Source of the DNA: Leisingera sp. S132
GTDB taxonomy: Bacteria > Pseudomonadota > Alphaproteobacteria > Rhodobacterales > Rhodobacteraceae
NCBI RefSeq assembly: GCF_025144465.1
Contig: NZ_CP083559.1
Span: 50,791 to 114,790, forward strand
Length of the DNA stretch: 64,000 nt
Direction of reading: 5' to 3'
The translations under genes were made by a program, and so were the position numbers. Shown piece by piece: positions 1 through 7,745 of the stretch. The notes beneath the pieces are model-generated. The model was not told the origin of the DNA. It saw nothing but the letters and a program-made list of their open reading frames with translations, and did no database searches. The stretch's first letter is position 1. Every line of letters begins with the position of its first letter.

Positions 1-31
1 CCCGCCGCCGCCGCAAACCCGGAGGGTATTT

Positions 32-87
32 AGGTCCGCTTCGGACCAAATGTTTCGCGCGCGAAACATTTGGTCCGAAGCGGACCT
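32..87. repeat. parS-like palindrome, copy A
   Basis: This is a perfect 56-bp palindrome centred between bases 59 and 60. The core TGTTTCGCGCGCGAAACA resembles bacterial parS (TGTTTCACGTGAAACA) with an altered centre. Each outer arm (GGTCCG-CTT-CGGACC) can fold into its own hairpin, so the whole site could form a cruciform. The right arm is followed by TTTT and could also stop transcription. The same core recurs at 1581-1610 and 6047-6076. A centromere for the ParA/ParB pair is the likeliest role; this is inferred from sequence form and neighbours. Confidence 0.75.
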
Positions 88-240
88 TTTCTCATCAGAC
101 ACTCTTGCAAGCCTGCTGCCAGCCCCCGCAGGCCCGGTAAAAAACCGGTTCCCGCCCTGTCCGGCGCCGTATATCCTTCTAATCTCAGAATAAGGCGGCT
201 GCACAACCGCCGCCAAAGGGGATTGGGGAAAGGGCATTCC

Positions 241-1569
241 ATGCGCATTGCGATGATTGGCACCGGCTATGTCGGACTGGTGTCCGGCGTCTGTTTTTCG
301 GATTTCGGCCATGATGTGGTCTGTGTCGACAAGGACGCGCAGAAAATCGCGCGGCTGAACCGGGGCGAGGTGCCGATCTACGAGCCGGGCCTCGATCAGT
401 TGATGGAGAAGAACGTGAAGGCGGGGCGGCTCAGCTTCACCGATGACCTGGCGGCGGCGGTGGACGGCGCCGAGGCGGTGTTCATCGCGGTCGGCACCCC
501 GACCCGGCGCGGCGACGGCCATGCGGATCTGACTTACGTGATGGCGGCGGCGGAGGAGATCGCCGGGGCGCTGACGGGCTATGCGGTGGTGGTGACCAAA
601 TCCACCGTGCCGGTGGGCACCAACCGGCAGGTGAAACAGGTGATCGCCAAGGCCAATCCCAAGGCCGAGTTCGATGTCGCCTCCAACCCCGAGTTCCTGC
701 GCGAAGGCGCCGCGATCGAGGATTTCATGAAACCCGACCGGGTGGTGGTCGGCGTCCAGAACGAGCGCGCGGCAGAGGTGATGGCGGATATCTACCGACC
801 GCTTTATCTGCGCGACTTCCCGATCCTGACCACCGATCTGGAATCGGCGGAGCTGATCAAATACGCGGCCAACGCCTTCCTCGCCGCCAAGATCACCTTC
901 ATCAATGAAATCGCGGGCCTCTGCGAGCGGGTCGGGGCGGACGTCAAGGAGGTCTCCCGCGGCATCGGCTTTGACGGGCGGATCGGCAACAAGTTCCTGC
1001 ACGCAGGGCCGGGCTATGGCGGGTCGTGCTTCCCCAAGGACACCGCGGCGCTGGCGCGGATCGGCCAGGACCATGCCTTCCCGCTGCGCATCACCGAGAC
1101 CGTGATGCGGGTGAATGACGAGGTGAAGCACCGGATGGTGGAGAAGCTGCGCGATGCCTGCGGCGGATCCTTCAACGGCAAGACCATCGCCGTCCTCGGC
1201 GTCACCTTCAAACCCAATACCGACGACATGCGCGACGCACCGAGCCTGACCATCGTGCCCGCCCTGGTGGGCGGCGGCGCCAGGGTGCGGGTGGTGGACC
1301 CGCAGGGCCGGGCCGAGGGCGAAGCGCTCCTGCCCGGGGTCAAATGGGAGGACGATCCCTACAAGGCGGCGCAGAACGCGGATCTGGTGGTGCTGCTCAC
1401 CGAGTGGAACGAGTTCCGGGCGCTGGACCTGAAGAAGCTGGCGCGCAGGATGGAGGTGCCGCGGATGGCGGACCTGCGCAATATCTACTCGCCCAAATCC
1501 GCCAAACGGGCCGGGTTCGAGACCTATGTGGCGGTGGGCCGCGGCCAGATGAACGGCACCGCGAAATAG
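241..1569 (+). CDS. ugd: UDP-glucose 6-dehydrogenase
   Basis: A cytosolic enzyme that oxidises UDP-glucose to UDP-glucuronate with two NAD+, supplying an acidic sugar for polysaccharide. The 442-aa protein opens with the Rossmann motif IGTGYVGL (residues 5-12). It carries the catalytic cysteine motif GPGYGGSCFPKD (Cys about 263) and ends with the KPNTDDMRDAPS segment of the C-terminal UDP-binding domain. The length is normal for the family. The frame is open further upstream to base 70, but that part runs through palindrome A and is not family-like; the ATG at 241 follows GGGGAAAGG and begins exactly at the Rossmann strand. The stop codon touches palindrome copy B. It stands apart from the main sugar genes, next to the replicon, but fits the same polymer pathway. 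Confidence 0.95.
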   Translation: MRIAMIGTGYVGLVSGVCFSDFGHDVVCVDKDAQKIARLNRGEVPIYEPGLDQLMEKNVKAGRLSFTDDLAAAVDGAEAVFIAVGTPTRRGDGHADLTYVMAAAEEIAGALTGYAVVVTKSTVPVGTNRQVKQVIAKANPKAEFDVASNPEFLREGAAIEDFMKPDRVVVGVQNERAAEVMADIYRPLYLRDFPILTTDLESAELIKYAANAFLAAKITFINEIAGLCERVGADVKEVSRGIGFDGRIGNKFLHAGPGYGGSCFPKDTAALARIGQDHAFPLRITETVMRVNDEVKHRMVEKLRDACGGSFNGKTIAVLGVTFKPNTDDMRDAPSLTIVPALVGGGARVRVVDPQGRAEGEALLPGVKWEDDPYKAAQNADLVVLLTEWNEFRALDLKKLARRMEVPRMADLRNIYSPKSAKRAGFETYVAVGRGQMNGTAK

Positions 1570-1624
1570 GTCCGGTCCGGACCAAATGTTTCGCGCGCGA
1601 AACATTTGGTCAATCATGCTGACC
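1569..1624. repeat. parS-like palindrome, copy B
   Basis: It shares the core TGTTTCGCGCGCGAAACA with copies A and C. The perfect part is 32 bp (1580-1611). The left flank (GGTCCGGTCCGGACC) and the right flank (GGTCAATCATGCTGACC) are each small inverted repeats. The whole 56-bp unit is the reverse complement of copy C at 6033-6088 except for one central base of a flank. It begins on the last base of the ugd stop codon. Confidence 0.75.
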
Positions 1625-1662
1625 TGAATAGACTCTCCCGCGCGGGCTGATATCAGACGCTA

Positions 1663-1692
1663 AAAAGGGCTTTTCGAACGAAAAGCCCTTTT
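1663..1692. terminator. bidirectional intrinsic terminator
   Basis: A perfect inverted repeat, AAAAGGGCTTTTCG and its complement with only two bases between, ends in runs of T on either strand. It lies between the convergent ugd (+) and parB (-) genes, so it can end both transcripts. Confidence 0.85.
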
Positions 1693-1742
1693 GCCTGCGG
1701 CGCGGGTATTTGGGGAAAGATGAAAGACCGGACAGGCTCTGA

Positions 1743-2924
1743 TCAGAGCTTTTTCAGCCAGGCCTCCAGCGCCTTCACCAGCGCGGCGCTGACCGCCTCG
1801 CCGCTGATTTCGATCTTCTGCTCGCCGGGGGTATAGGCCAGCCGCACGCCGCGGCGGGGGGCTGGCAGGATGATCCGCTCGCCCGGCATGGCAGCGTCCC
1901 AGTCGCCCGCGCCGCGCACCCGCGGGCCGCTGACCAGCGGCGGCACCGGGGATGCCGGGGGCTGGGCGTGTTGCGCATCCCGGCCTGCATTCCGTTCCTT
2001 GGCCTGTGCCGCCAGTTGTTCTAGGGTCGGCGGGGCAGGGGGCACATCAGGCTCTAACTTGTGCATTTCAGCCGCCTGCTCCTCCACCAGACGGGTCAGC
2101 ACCGCCAGCTCTGCCTCCGGGGTGGAGCGGTCCGCGGCCTGCAGCGCGGCGGTGGCGCGTTCGGCAAAACCTTCATCCGCCTCGATCGCCCGCACCAATG
2201 CCAGGCCCAGCTTTTCGCTGATGGCGGTGGGGTAGAACAGCACCGCGTCCAGCGCCTCGACCAGGGTGACGAAGCTGCCGATCTTGGAGCGCTTGGCGCG
2301 GGTCGCATTGCCGAACAGCGCCTGCAGCGCGTATTTGCGGCGGGTGAAGACGCCTTCCTTATAGGCGCGCACCGCGATCCGGGCGCGCTCGTAATGGGAC
2401 AGGTTCACCCGGATCTCGTTTTCTTCGACCATCGCCACATAAGCGCCTTCGGCGCTGTCCGGGTGGATCACCAGCGCCTTCAGCGTGGCGAATTGCGGGT
2501 CTGAAGTCTCTTCATAGAGCCTGCGAAGCGCGGTCAGGCGGCGCCAGCCGGAGATCAGCCCGTGAGTGCGGGTGCCGAAGGTATCCTCCAGCGGCACCAC
2601 CTCGGCCGGGGTCTGCTGGCCGCGGGCACGGATCGAGTCCATGAGCGATTGCAGCTCTTCCTCGTCCTGCTCGATGCGGTCGCGCACCAGGTGGTTTTCG
2701 TCGATCGCCGCCAGCGGCAGTTCCTCGATCATCAGCCCCTTGGCGCGGGCGTTTTCCAGCACCCCCGACAGTTCCTGCAGCGCCGCCTGGGCGGACGCAT
2801 CCGAGGCCACCTGGGCAATCGGCGCGGCCCCCACACTGGACGGGCCGCCAAGCGCAGGCCTGCCGGATGGCGCCGCTGTCAGGTAATCGCTTTGCGCCGG
2901 GGAAAGCCGTTTGCGTTTTGCCAT
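1743..2924 (-). CDS. parB: ParB-family plasmid partition protein
   Basis: A centromere-binding partition protein of 393 aa. Residues about 65-140 form the ParB/Srx-type N-terminal domain, with the family's arginine patch visible as GLISGWRRLTALRR (about 122-135), the region that in ParB proteins binds CTP. The middle (about 165-260) is helical and likely holds the DNA-binding helix-turn-helix. A Pro/Ala-rich linker follows, then a short C-terminal domain (about 345-393) that could dimerise. It lies 60 bp downstream of parA on the same strand, so the two are probably one operon. The three palindromes at 32, 1569 and 6033 are its likely binding sites. The family call is firm; the exact DNA target is inferred. 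Confidence 0.88.
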   Translation of the reverse strand: MAKRKRLSPAQSDYLTAAPSGRPALGGPSSVGAAPIAQVASDASAQAALQELSGVLENARAKGLMIEELPLAAIDENHLVRDRIEQDEEELQSLMDSIRARGQQTPAEVVPLEDTFGTRTHGLISGWRRLTALRRLYEETSDPQFATLKALVIHPDSAEGAYVAMVEENEIRVNLSHYERARIAVRAYKEGVFTRRKYALQALFGNATRAKRSKIGSFVTLVEALDAVLFYPTAISEKLGLALVRAIEADEGFAERATAALQAADRSTPEAELAVLTRLVEEQAAEMHKLEPDVPPAPPTLEQLAAQAKERNAGRDAQHAQPPASPVPPLVSGPRVRGAGDWDAAMPGERIILPAPRRGVRLAYTPGEQKIEISGEAVSAALVKALEAWLKKL

Positions 2925-2984
2925 GGTCCTCGTGCCTCTTTCCGGGTGGGGCGGTCAGACTACCCCAAATCTCTTGTTAGGGCC

Positions 2985-4394
2985 TTAGCCCGCCGCGCGC
3001 TGTTCGGCCTCTTGATGCAACACCTCGCGCCGCCAGACGCCGATCAAGAGCTTCTTGAAGGCGGCATAGGTCTCGTCAAAGGTCTCGCGGCCTCTCGCAT
3101 AGGTCTCGCGGTTGAAGTCGCGGTAGTCGGCCTCGTAGATGCCGCTCACCTGCTCGCCGGCCTGGCCAATGAGCGCGGTGAAATCCTGCTTATGGGGCGA
3201 CAGCACCCGGCCCATATAGGCCTGCATCAGCGCCGCCAGTTCGCCCTGCTGGGCGCCATCGTAGCGGGTGATCACCGCGCGCACCGCATCCCATTCGAAA
3301 CTGAGGCCGGGCCGGCCCAGGGCGCGGGCGGCCAGATTCTCGCCCTCCTCGATGCTGGCAAAGGTGGAATGCAGCATGTCAAAGAAGCGCCCCGTGGAGT
3401 CGAACTCCAGGAAGGACGCGCCCATCGGCACCAGGAGGATGTCGGCGGCGCTGAGCCCGTTGATGGTCAGGTAGCCAAGGGCAGGCGGCGTGTCGATGAA
3501 GATCACGTCGTACTGGTCCAGGACCCCGTCGGCCTCCAGCCGCTCCGTCAGCGCATCCCACAGTTTCCAGCTGCGCGCCGCCATCCGCCAGACCGGGATC
3601 TGGAACTCCGCCCAGTAGAGGTTCAGCTGGGCGCCGATCAGGTCGATATTGGGCCAGTGGGTGGTCTGGATGACGTCTGCCGCCGTCATCTCCATCGCCG
3701 CATCCAGCGCCTCATCCAGCGGCTGCGGGGCGTCGCCGCGGTCGAGCCGGCGCTGGTTCTCCAGCCGCAGATGTTCGCCGTAGTGGCGCGCCAGCAGCGG
3801 GAAGGCGGTCTGCCATTCATCCTCCACCTTGCCGCCGAAGATCGAGGTCATGGAGCCCTGGCTGTCCAGATCGATCACCAGCACCCTGTAGCCGTCGAGC
3901 GCCGCCGACATCGCCAGATGGGCGGCAGTGGAGGTCTTGCCGACGCCGCCCTTGAAGTTGGCCACCGCCACCATCTTGGCGGGCAGCCCTGCGGGGCGGT
4001 AGGGGGTGTAATCCTTGGCCTTGGATCCTTGGGCGGCAAAGAAGGCGCGCAGGCGCAGCACCTCGTCCAGGGTGAACCACTTGGCGCCGCCCTCGGTCTC
4101 GGAGCGGCCCTGGGGCAGATCGGGGTTGGCCTTCAGCACCCGGCGGAAATGGGCCTGGGCGACCGGGATCAGATAGCGGGTGATCTCCCAGGTGGAGAAC
4201 AGGCGCAGCTCCTTGCGGCCTTCCTCATTGAGACCCCGGCTGGCGAGGTCGGCGCGCCCTTGCGCGCAGGCCGCGGCAATCCCGGCAAAGCCCGCGGTGC
4301 TGGTGGGGGCGTCCAGCTCCGCCAATGCCGCGTCCGGGTCGATGCTGAAATAGGGGGGGAGGCTGCTGCCTGCCTTGTGGATATCTCTGGCCAT
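2985..4394 (-). CDS. parA: ParA-family partition ATPase
   Basis: A 469-aa ATPase that drives plasmid segregation with ParB. The N-terminal 140 residues include a MerR-like helical region (FTLDEVLRLRAFF, about 107-119), as in long SopA/RepA-type ParA proteins that also repress their own promoter. The deviant Walker A is KGGVGKTS (148-155). Next come VLVIDLDSQGSMT (about 175-187) and the Walker B-like YDVIFIDTPPALGYL. The ATG at 4394 has only a weak ribosome site, but no better start gives a complete N-terminus. It is divergent from repA, with the origin region between them, the standard arrangement of these replicons. Confidence 0.93.
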   Translation of the reverse strand: MARDIHKAGSSLPPYFSIDPDAALAELDAPTSTAGFAGIAAACAQGRADLASRGLNEEGRKELRLFSTWEITRYLIPVAQAHFRRVLKANPDLPQGRSETEGGAKWFTLDEVLRLRAFFAAQGSKAKDYTPYRPAGLPAKMVAVANFKGGVGKTSTAAHLAMSAALDGYRVLVIDLDSQGSMTSIFGGKVEDEWQTAFPLLARHYGEHLRLENQRRLDRGDAPQPLDEALDAAMEMTAADVIQTTHWPNIDLIGAQLNLYWAEFQIPVWRMAARSWKLWDALTERLEADGVLDQYDVIFIDTPPALGYLTINGLSAADILLVPMGASFLEFDSTGRFFDMLHSTFASIEEGENLAARALGRPGLSFEWDAVRAVITRYDGAQQGELAALMQAYMGRVLSPHKQDFTALIGQAGEQVSGIYEADYRDFNRETYARGRETFDETYAAFKKLLIGVWRREVLHQEAEQRAAG

Positions 4395-4879
4395 GAGGAT
4401 CTGCCTGCTGTCCTTGGACCTCTGCGGTCCAGCTCATGTGAAGTGCGGTCTTGTCTGCTCTGCAGCCCTGATGTGCTGCCTTTTGGCCAGAATACCCAAA
4501 AACACGGCACATGGAAGAAAAATGCGCATCCCCTTTGGTTTTTCTAAGCAAATCCGGCGGTTGCGGCAGGGGAAAGCGGGGGTGTTCCAGGGCGTGCAAA
4601 AAAATCTGCCCTGTTAAATATGGGTTATTTATTAGTTACAGGGAGAGCGTGACTCGCGCAAAGCCCTTTTTTCATGGAGGATCCGGGCTGATTTTGGCAG
4701 AGGCGTGACTCTGAAACCCCGTTGAAATGACTCCGAACCCCCGATCCAACGATTCCGAACCCCCGTTGCGGCAGGGTGTGGATAACCCTAGGGTGAGTGT
4801 AATCAAAACCACGATAAAACGAGTCGCGGACCGGGGCAGAAGATTCCGGCGGGCGGCTGAGCAGACGGCGGACAGGCAG
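4395..4879. other. oriV: replication origin region with iterons and DnaA box
   Basis: This stretch separates divergent parA and repA. Bases about 4600-4640 are the most AT-rich part of the neighbourhood and could melt. Three direct repeats with an exact 22-bp period follow at 4707, 4729 and 4751 (GACTCYGAAMCCCCG-like, the third GATTCCGAACCCCCG). A perfect DnaA box TGTGGATAA lies at 4777-4785. Iterons plus a DnaA box directly before the initiator gene are the usual oriV layout of iteron plasmids. The iterons probably bind RepA and also autoregulate repA. Confidence 0.75.
4707..4772 (+). repeat. three 22-bp iterons
   Basis: The units 4707-4728, 4729-4750 and 4751-4772 share the core GACTCCGAACCCCCG with a few changes each and an exact 22-bp (two helical turns) spacing. 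This puts all copies on one DNA face, as expected for initiator binding sites. Confidence 0.75.
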
Positions 4880-5902
4880 ATGGCAGCAGAGCTGACGGCG
4901 GGAGCGATTCCGCCAGAAGGGCAGGGGGATTTTTTCCTCTGCGATATCTTCGGGGCGATTCCCAAGAACGACCTGGCGTCGATGGAGCATCCGCTGTTCA
5001 GCTTGGGCACCCGGCCGGACCGGCGCATTCTGAACTACCAGCACAACGGCGCCGAGATCACCGTGACGCCCTCGGTCAAGGGGCTGGCGACGATCCACGA
5101 CAAGGACATCCTGATCTTCTGCATCAGCCAGCTGATGGCGGCGCTGAATGCCGGCCGCCAGGTGAGCCGGGTGCTGCATCTGAAGGCGCATGACCTGCTT
5201 GTCGCCTGCAACCGCGAAACCTCCGGCGATGCCTACCGGCGGCTGCGCGAGGCGTTCGAGCGGCTCGCAGGCACCCGCATCACCACCAATATCGTCACCG
5301 GCGGCCAGGAGGTGACCACCGGCTTCGGCCTGATCGAGAAATGGGAGATCGTGCGGAAGGCGCCGGCCGGCAGGAAGGGTGCGGGCAAGATGGTCAGCGT
5401 GGCGGTGACGCTGTCGGACTGGCTCTACCGGGCGGTGCTGTCGAAATCGGTGCTGACGCTCAGCCGCGATTACTTCCGGCTGCGCAAACCCCTGGAGCGG
5501 CGGATTTATGAACTCGCGCGCAAGCATTGCGGGCGGCAGAACAGCTGGCAGGTCTCGGTGGAGACCTTGCTGAAGAAATCCGGCTCCGCCAGCCCGCGCC
5601 GGGTGTTCCGCAAGATGATCCGCGACATGATCGACGCGCAGCCCTTGCCCGATTACGCGCTGGAGGAGCTGGAGGGCGACGTGATCCGCTTCAGCCAGAA
5701 AAACGCGGTCACCGAGGCGGTGCTGAATGCGCCGCAGCTGAAGCCGCAGACGCTGGAGGAGGCGCGGGCGCTGATCCCGGGCGCGGATGCCTATGCGCTG
5801 GAGGCGGAATGGCGCGCCATGTGGGTGCGCTCCGGCGCGCCGCGGCTCAGGATGCCGGATGCGGCGTTCCTGGGCTGGGTCCGCAAGCGCGCGGCGGAAT
5901 AG
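4880..5902 (+). CDS. repA: RepA replication initiator (RPA family)
   Basis: A plasmid replication initiator of 340 aa from this start. The conserved opening of the replication initiator protein A family is clear: DFFLCDIFGAIPKNDLASME (17-36), PLFSLGTRPDRRIL, then ITVTPSVKGLATIHDKDI. The later half, with QVSVETLLKKSGSASPRRVF, looks like a winged-helix DNA-binding part. The frame is open from an ATG at 4727, but that start lies inside the iterons and adds about 50 basic residues; GTG codons at 4778 and 4793 are also possible. I prefer the ATG at 4880 because it follows GGCGGACAGG and sits just before the conserved domain. The start remains uncertain. It ends 130 bp before palindrome C. Confidence 0.88.
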   Translation: MAAELTAGAIPPEGQGDFFLCDIFGAIPKNDLASMEHPLFSLGTRPDRRILNYQHNGAEITVTPSVKGLATIHDKDILIFCISQLMAALNAGRQVSRVLHLKAHDLLVACNRETSGDAYRRLREAFERLAGTRITTNIVTGGQEVTTGFGLIEKWEIVRKAPAGRKGAGKMVSVAVTLSDWLYRAVLSKSVLTLSRDYFRLRKPLERRIYELARKHCGRQNSWQVSVETLLKKSGSASPRRVFRKMIRDMIDAQPLPDYALEELEGDVIRFSQKNAVTEAVLNAPQLKPQTLEEARALIPGADAYALEAEWRAMWVRSGAPRLRMPDAAFLGWVRKRAAE

Positions 5903-6032
5903 GCGGCGGGCGGCCCCCCCCCCTGGCCCCCCTTGGGCCTCCGGGGTTTCATCTTTCCATAAATACTCATTTTGCCGGGGGCCGCAGGCCGCCGCCCTTG
6001 CTTGGGCAGCGGGCCTTTCGCCTCTCCGGAAA

Positions 6033-6088
6033 GGTCAGCATGATTGACCAAATGTTTCGCGCGCGAAACATTTGGTCCGGTCCGGACC
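6033..6088. repeat. parS-like palindrome, copy C, with terminator potential
   Basis: It has the same 32-bp perfect core as copy B, and the flanks are swapped so that the whole unit is the inverse of copy B with one mismatch. The right flank GGTCCGGTCCGGACC is followed by six T, a good intrinsic terminator for transcripts leaving repA. Confidence 0.75.
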
Positions 6089-6216
6089 TTTTTTCAGAAA
6101 CATGTGCGGAGGGTTTCCGGCCCCCCGCCCCCCGGCAGCTAACAGGCCCGCGCCCGGCCTTGCGGCGGGTGCGGGCCTGGCAGGCAGCCGGCCCTTCCCC
6201 CCTGGGCTGCTGCCTT

Positions 6217-6295
6217 GTCTCAAAGCCGTCTCAAAGCTGTCTCAAGGGTGTCTCCCCCCGTCTTTCAGCCCGTCTTTCAGCCCGTCTTTCAGTCC
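6217..6295 (+). repeat. short tandem repeats (11 bp then 12 bp)
   Basis: GTCTCAAAGCC-like units start at 6217, 6228 and 6239, and a shorter one at 6250. They are followed by three 12-bp GTCTTTCAGCCC-like units starting at 6260, 6272 and 6284. The repeats end about 20 bp before the stop codon of the HlyD-like gene on the other strand. No function is evident; they may mark slippage. Confidence 0.7.
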
Positions 6296-6317
6296 CGCCT
6301 TGCGCGGGCCCCCGGTT

Positions 6318-7745
6318 TCAGCCGCTGCCCTCCTTGAGGGCGCCGGACATGCTTTGCAGCACCGGGCTGATCAGATAGTCGGCCAGGGTCTGGCGGCCGG
6401 TCTCGATCATTGCCTGGGCCGGCATGCCGGGCAGCGCCCTGACATTGGGCAGGGCGGCAAGCTCGGCCTCATCGATGCGGATATGCACCGGGTAATAGGG
6501 CTGGCCGCCGGCCGTGTCGGTGGTGCTGCCGGCCGCGACCATCACCACTTCGCCCCGCACCGGCGGGGTGGAGCGGAAGCTGTAGGCGGTCAGCTGCACC
6601 CGTGCCTGGCTGCCCATCGCAACCTCGTCGATATCGGCCACCGCAACCTTGGTTTCCACCAGGAGGCCGGTGCCTGCGGGCATCAGCTCCAGGATGGTCT
6701 GGCCCGGTTCCACCACCTGGCCCAGGGTGTTGATCGCCAGCCCGACCACCCGGCCGTCCTGCGGCGCATGGATGGTCAGCCGCTCGGCCACGTCGCCGAT
6801 CGCATCCAGCCGCTGGCGCAGGTCCAGGATCTGCTCCTGCACCTCCTGGCTTTCGGCGGCGATCCGGGCGGCCTGGTCGCGCCCGGCCTGCAGCTGCCGT
6901 TCCTTCATCTCGCCGATCCGCTCCAGCACGTTGCCGCGGTCGCTTTCCAGCGCGCCGAGGGTGCCCAGCAGGCCGCTCTGCTGCATCTGCCGGTCGCTGA
7001 TCCGCGCCTTCGGCACCAGCCCCTTCTCATAGAGGCCGGAGAGATCCGCCAGCTCTGCCTGCACCAGCGCCAGCTGTTCTTCGGTGGCCTGGATGCGGGC
7101 ATCGCGGCCCTCAAGCTGGTCGCCCAGCTGGCTGATGCGGGTGCGGATGATTTCCATCTGGCCCTCGTAAAGCGCCCGGTTGGAGGCCAGCAGGTCGTGC
7201 TGCACCGCCACCAGCTGCGCCAGGTCCGGCGCCCGGGCGGTGAGCGCCTGCAGTTCCGCTCCCGGCTGCAGGGTGCCGCTGTCCGCCAGTTCGGCCTGCA
7301 GCCGCGCCTGCTGCGCCAGGAGGCTGGCCAGCTGGCCGTTCAGGATCGCCAGCTGCGCCTGCACCCGGCGGCCGTCGAGCCGGGCAATCACCGCGCCGGC
7401 GCTGACCTGCTGGCCCTCCGTCACGTTCAGCTCGCGCAGGATGCCGCCCTCCAGGTGCTGCACCGCCAGCCGGTCGCCGGCCACGTTGAATTCGCCGGGC
7501 GCCACCACCGCGCTGGTCAGCTCGGCCTGGGTGGCCCAGAACACCAGGCCGCCGAACAGGCCGAAGCCGCAGACAACCATCCACAGCACCAGCTGGCGCA
7601 CCCGGGTCGGCGGGCGTTTGGGCAGCGGCACATCCTGGCCGGCCAGGGCCGGCATCTGGTCGCGGAAGCCGCCCGGAGCCGCGCTCTGCACCGCTGCGCG
7701 GGCGGCCTCTGCGGCGCTGCGGGTCTCATTGTCCAGCAGGTTCAT
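6318..7745 (-). CDS. HlyD-family type I secretion adaptor
   Basis: A 475-aa periplasmic adaptor (membrane fusion protein) that links the inner-membrane ABC exporter to a TolC-like outer-membrane channel. It has a short cytoplasmic N-terminus, one membrane segment (WMVVCGFGLFGGLVFWATQA, about 50-70), a first lipoyl/barrel half starting VVAPGEFNVAGDRLAVQHLE, a long coiled-coil hairpin (about 110-310) and a C-terminal barrel ending in QTLADYLISPVLQSM. This is the HlyD/PrtE layout and a normal length. It overlaps the exporter stop by 4 bp (ATGA), so the two are translationally coupled. No TolC homologue is in the window, so the channel must be encoded elsewhere. Confidence 0.92.
   Translation of the reverse strand: MNLLDNETRSAAEAARAAVQSAAPGGFRDQMPALAGQDVPLPKRPPTRVRQLVLWMVVCGFGLFGGLVFWATQAELTSAVVAPGEFNVAGDRLAVQHLEGGILRELNVTEGQQVSAGAVIARLDGRRVQAQLAILNGQLASLLAQQARLQAELADSGTLQPGAELQALTARAPDLAQLVAVQHDLLASNRALYEGQMEIIRTRISQLGDQLEGRDARIQATEEQLALVQAELADLSGLYEKGLVPKARISDRQMQQSGLLGTLGALESDRGNVLERIGEMKERQLQAGRDQAARIAAESQEVQEQILDLRQRLDAIGDVAERLTIHAPQDGRVVGLAINTLGQVVEPGQTILELMPAGTGLLVETKVAVADIDEVAMGSQARVQLTAYSFRSTPPVRGEVVMVAAGSTTDTAGGQPYYPVHIRIDEAELAALPNVRALPGMPAQAMIETGRQTLADYLISPVLQSMSGALKEGSG

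Larger units (their letters stand above)
5903..6317. other. intergenic region after repA
   Basis: A 415-bp stretch without a credible gene. It holds a reversed copy of a short element shared with 1704-1726 (TTTCATCTTTCC-ATAAATACTC, 5947-5968), palindrome C (6033-6088), a GC-rich segment, and two runs of short tandem repeats at 6217-6295. repA (+) and the HlyD-like gene (-) converge on it. Confidence 0.7.

Noticed and set aside
70..240. N-terminal extension of the UDP-glucose dehydrogenase frame
   Set aside because: It crosses the 56-bp palindrome and has no family similarity; the Rossmann motif starts right after the ATG at 241.
2562..4547. Long plus-strand open frame (661 codons) opposite parB and parA
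   Set aside because: It is the antisense of two clear genes in GC-rich DNA and its product has no domain pattern.
32..6088. Palindromes as ends of a transposon
   Set aside because: No transposase, no target duplications and three copies with internal symmetry; a centromere role next to parA/parB fits better.
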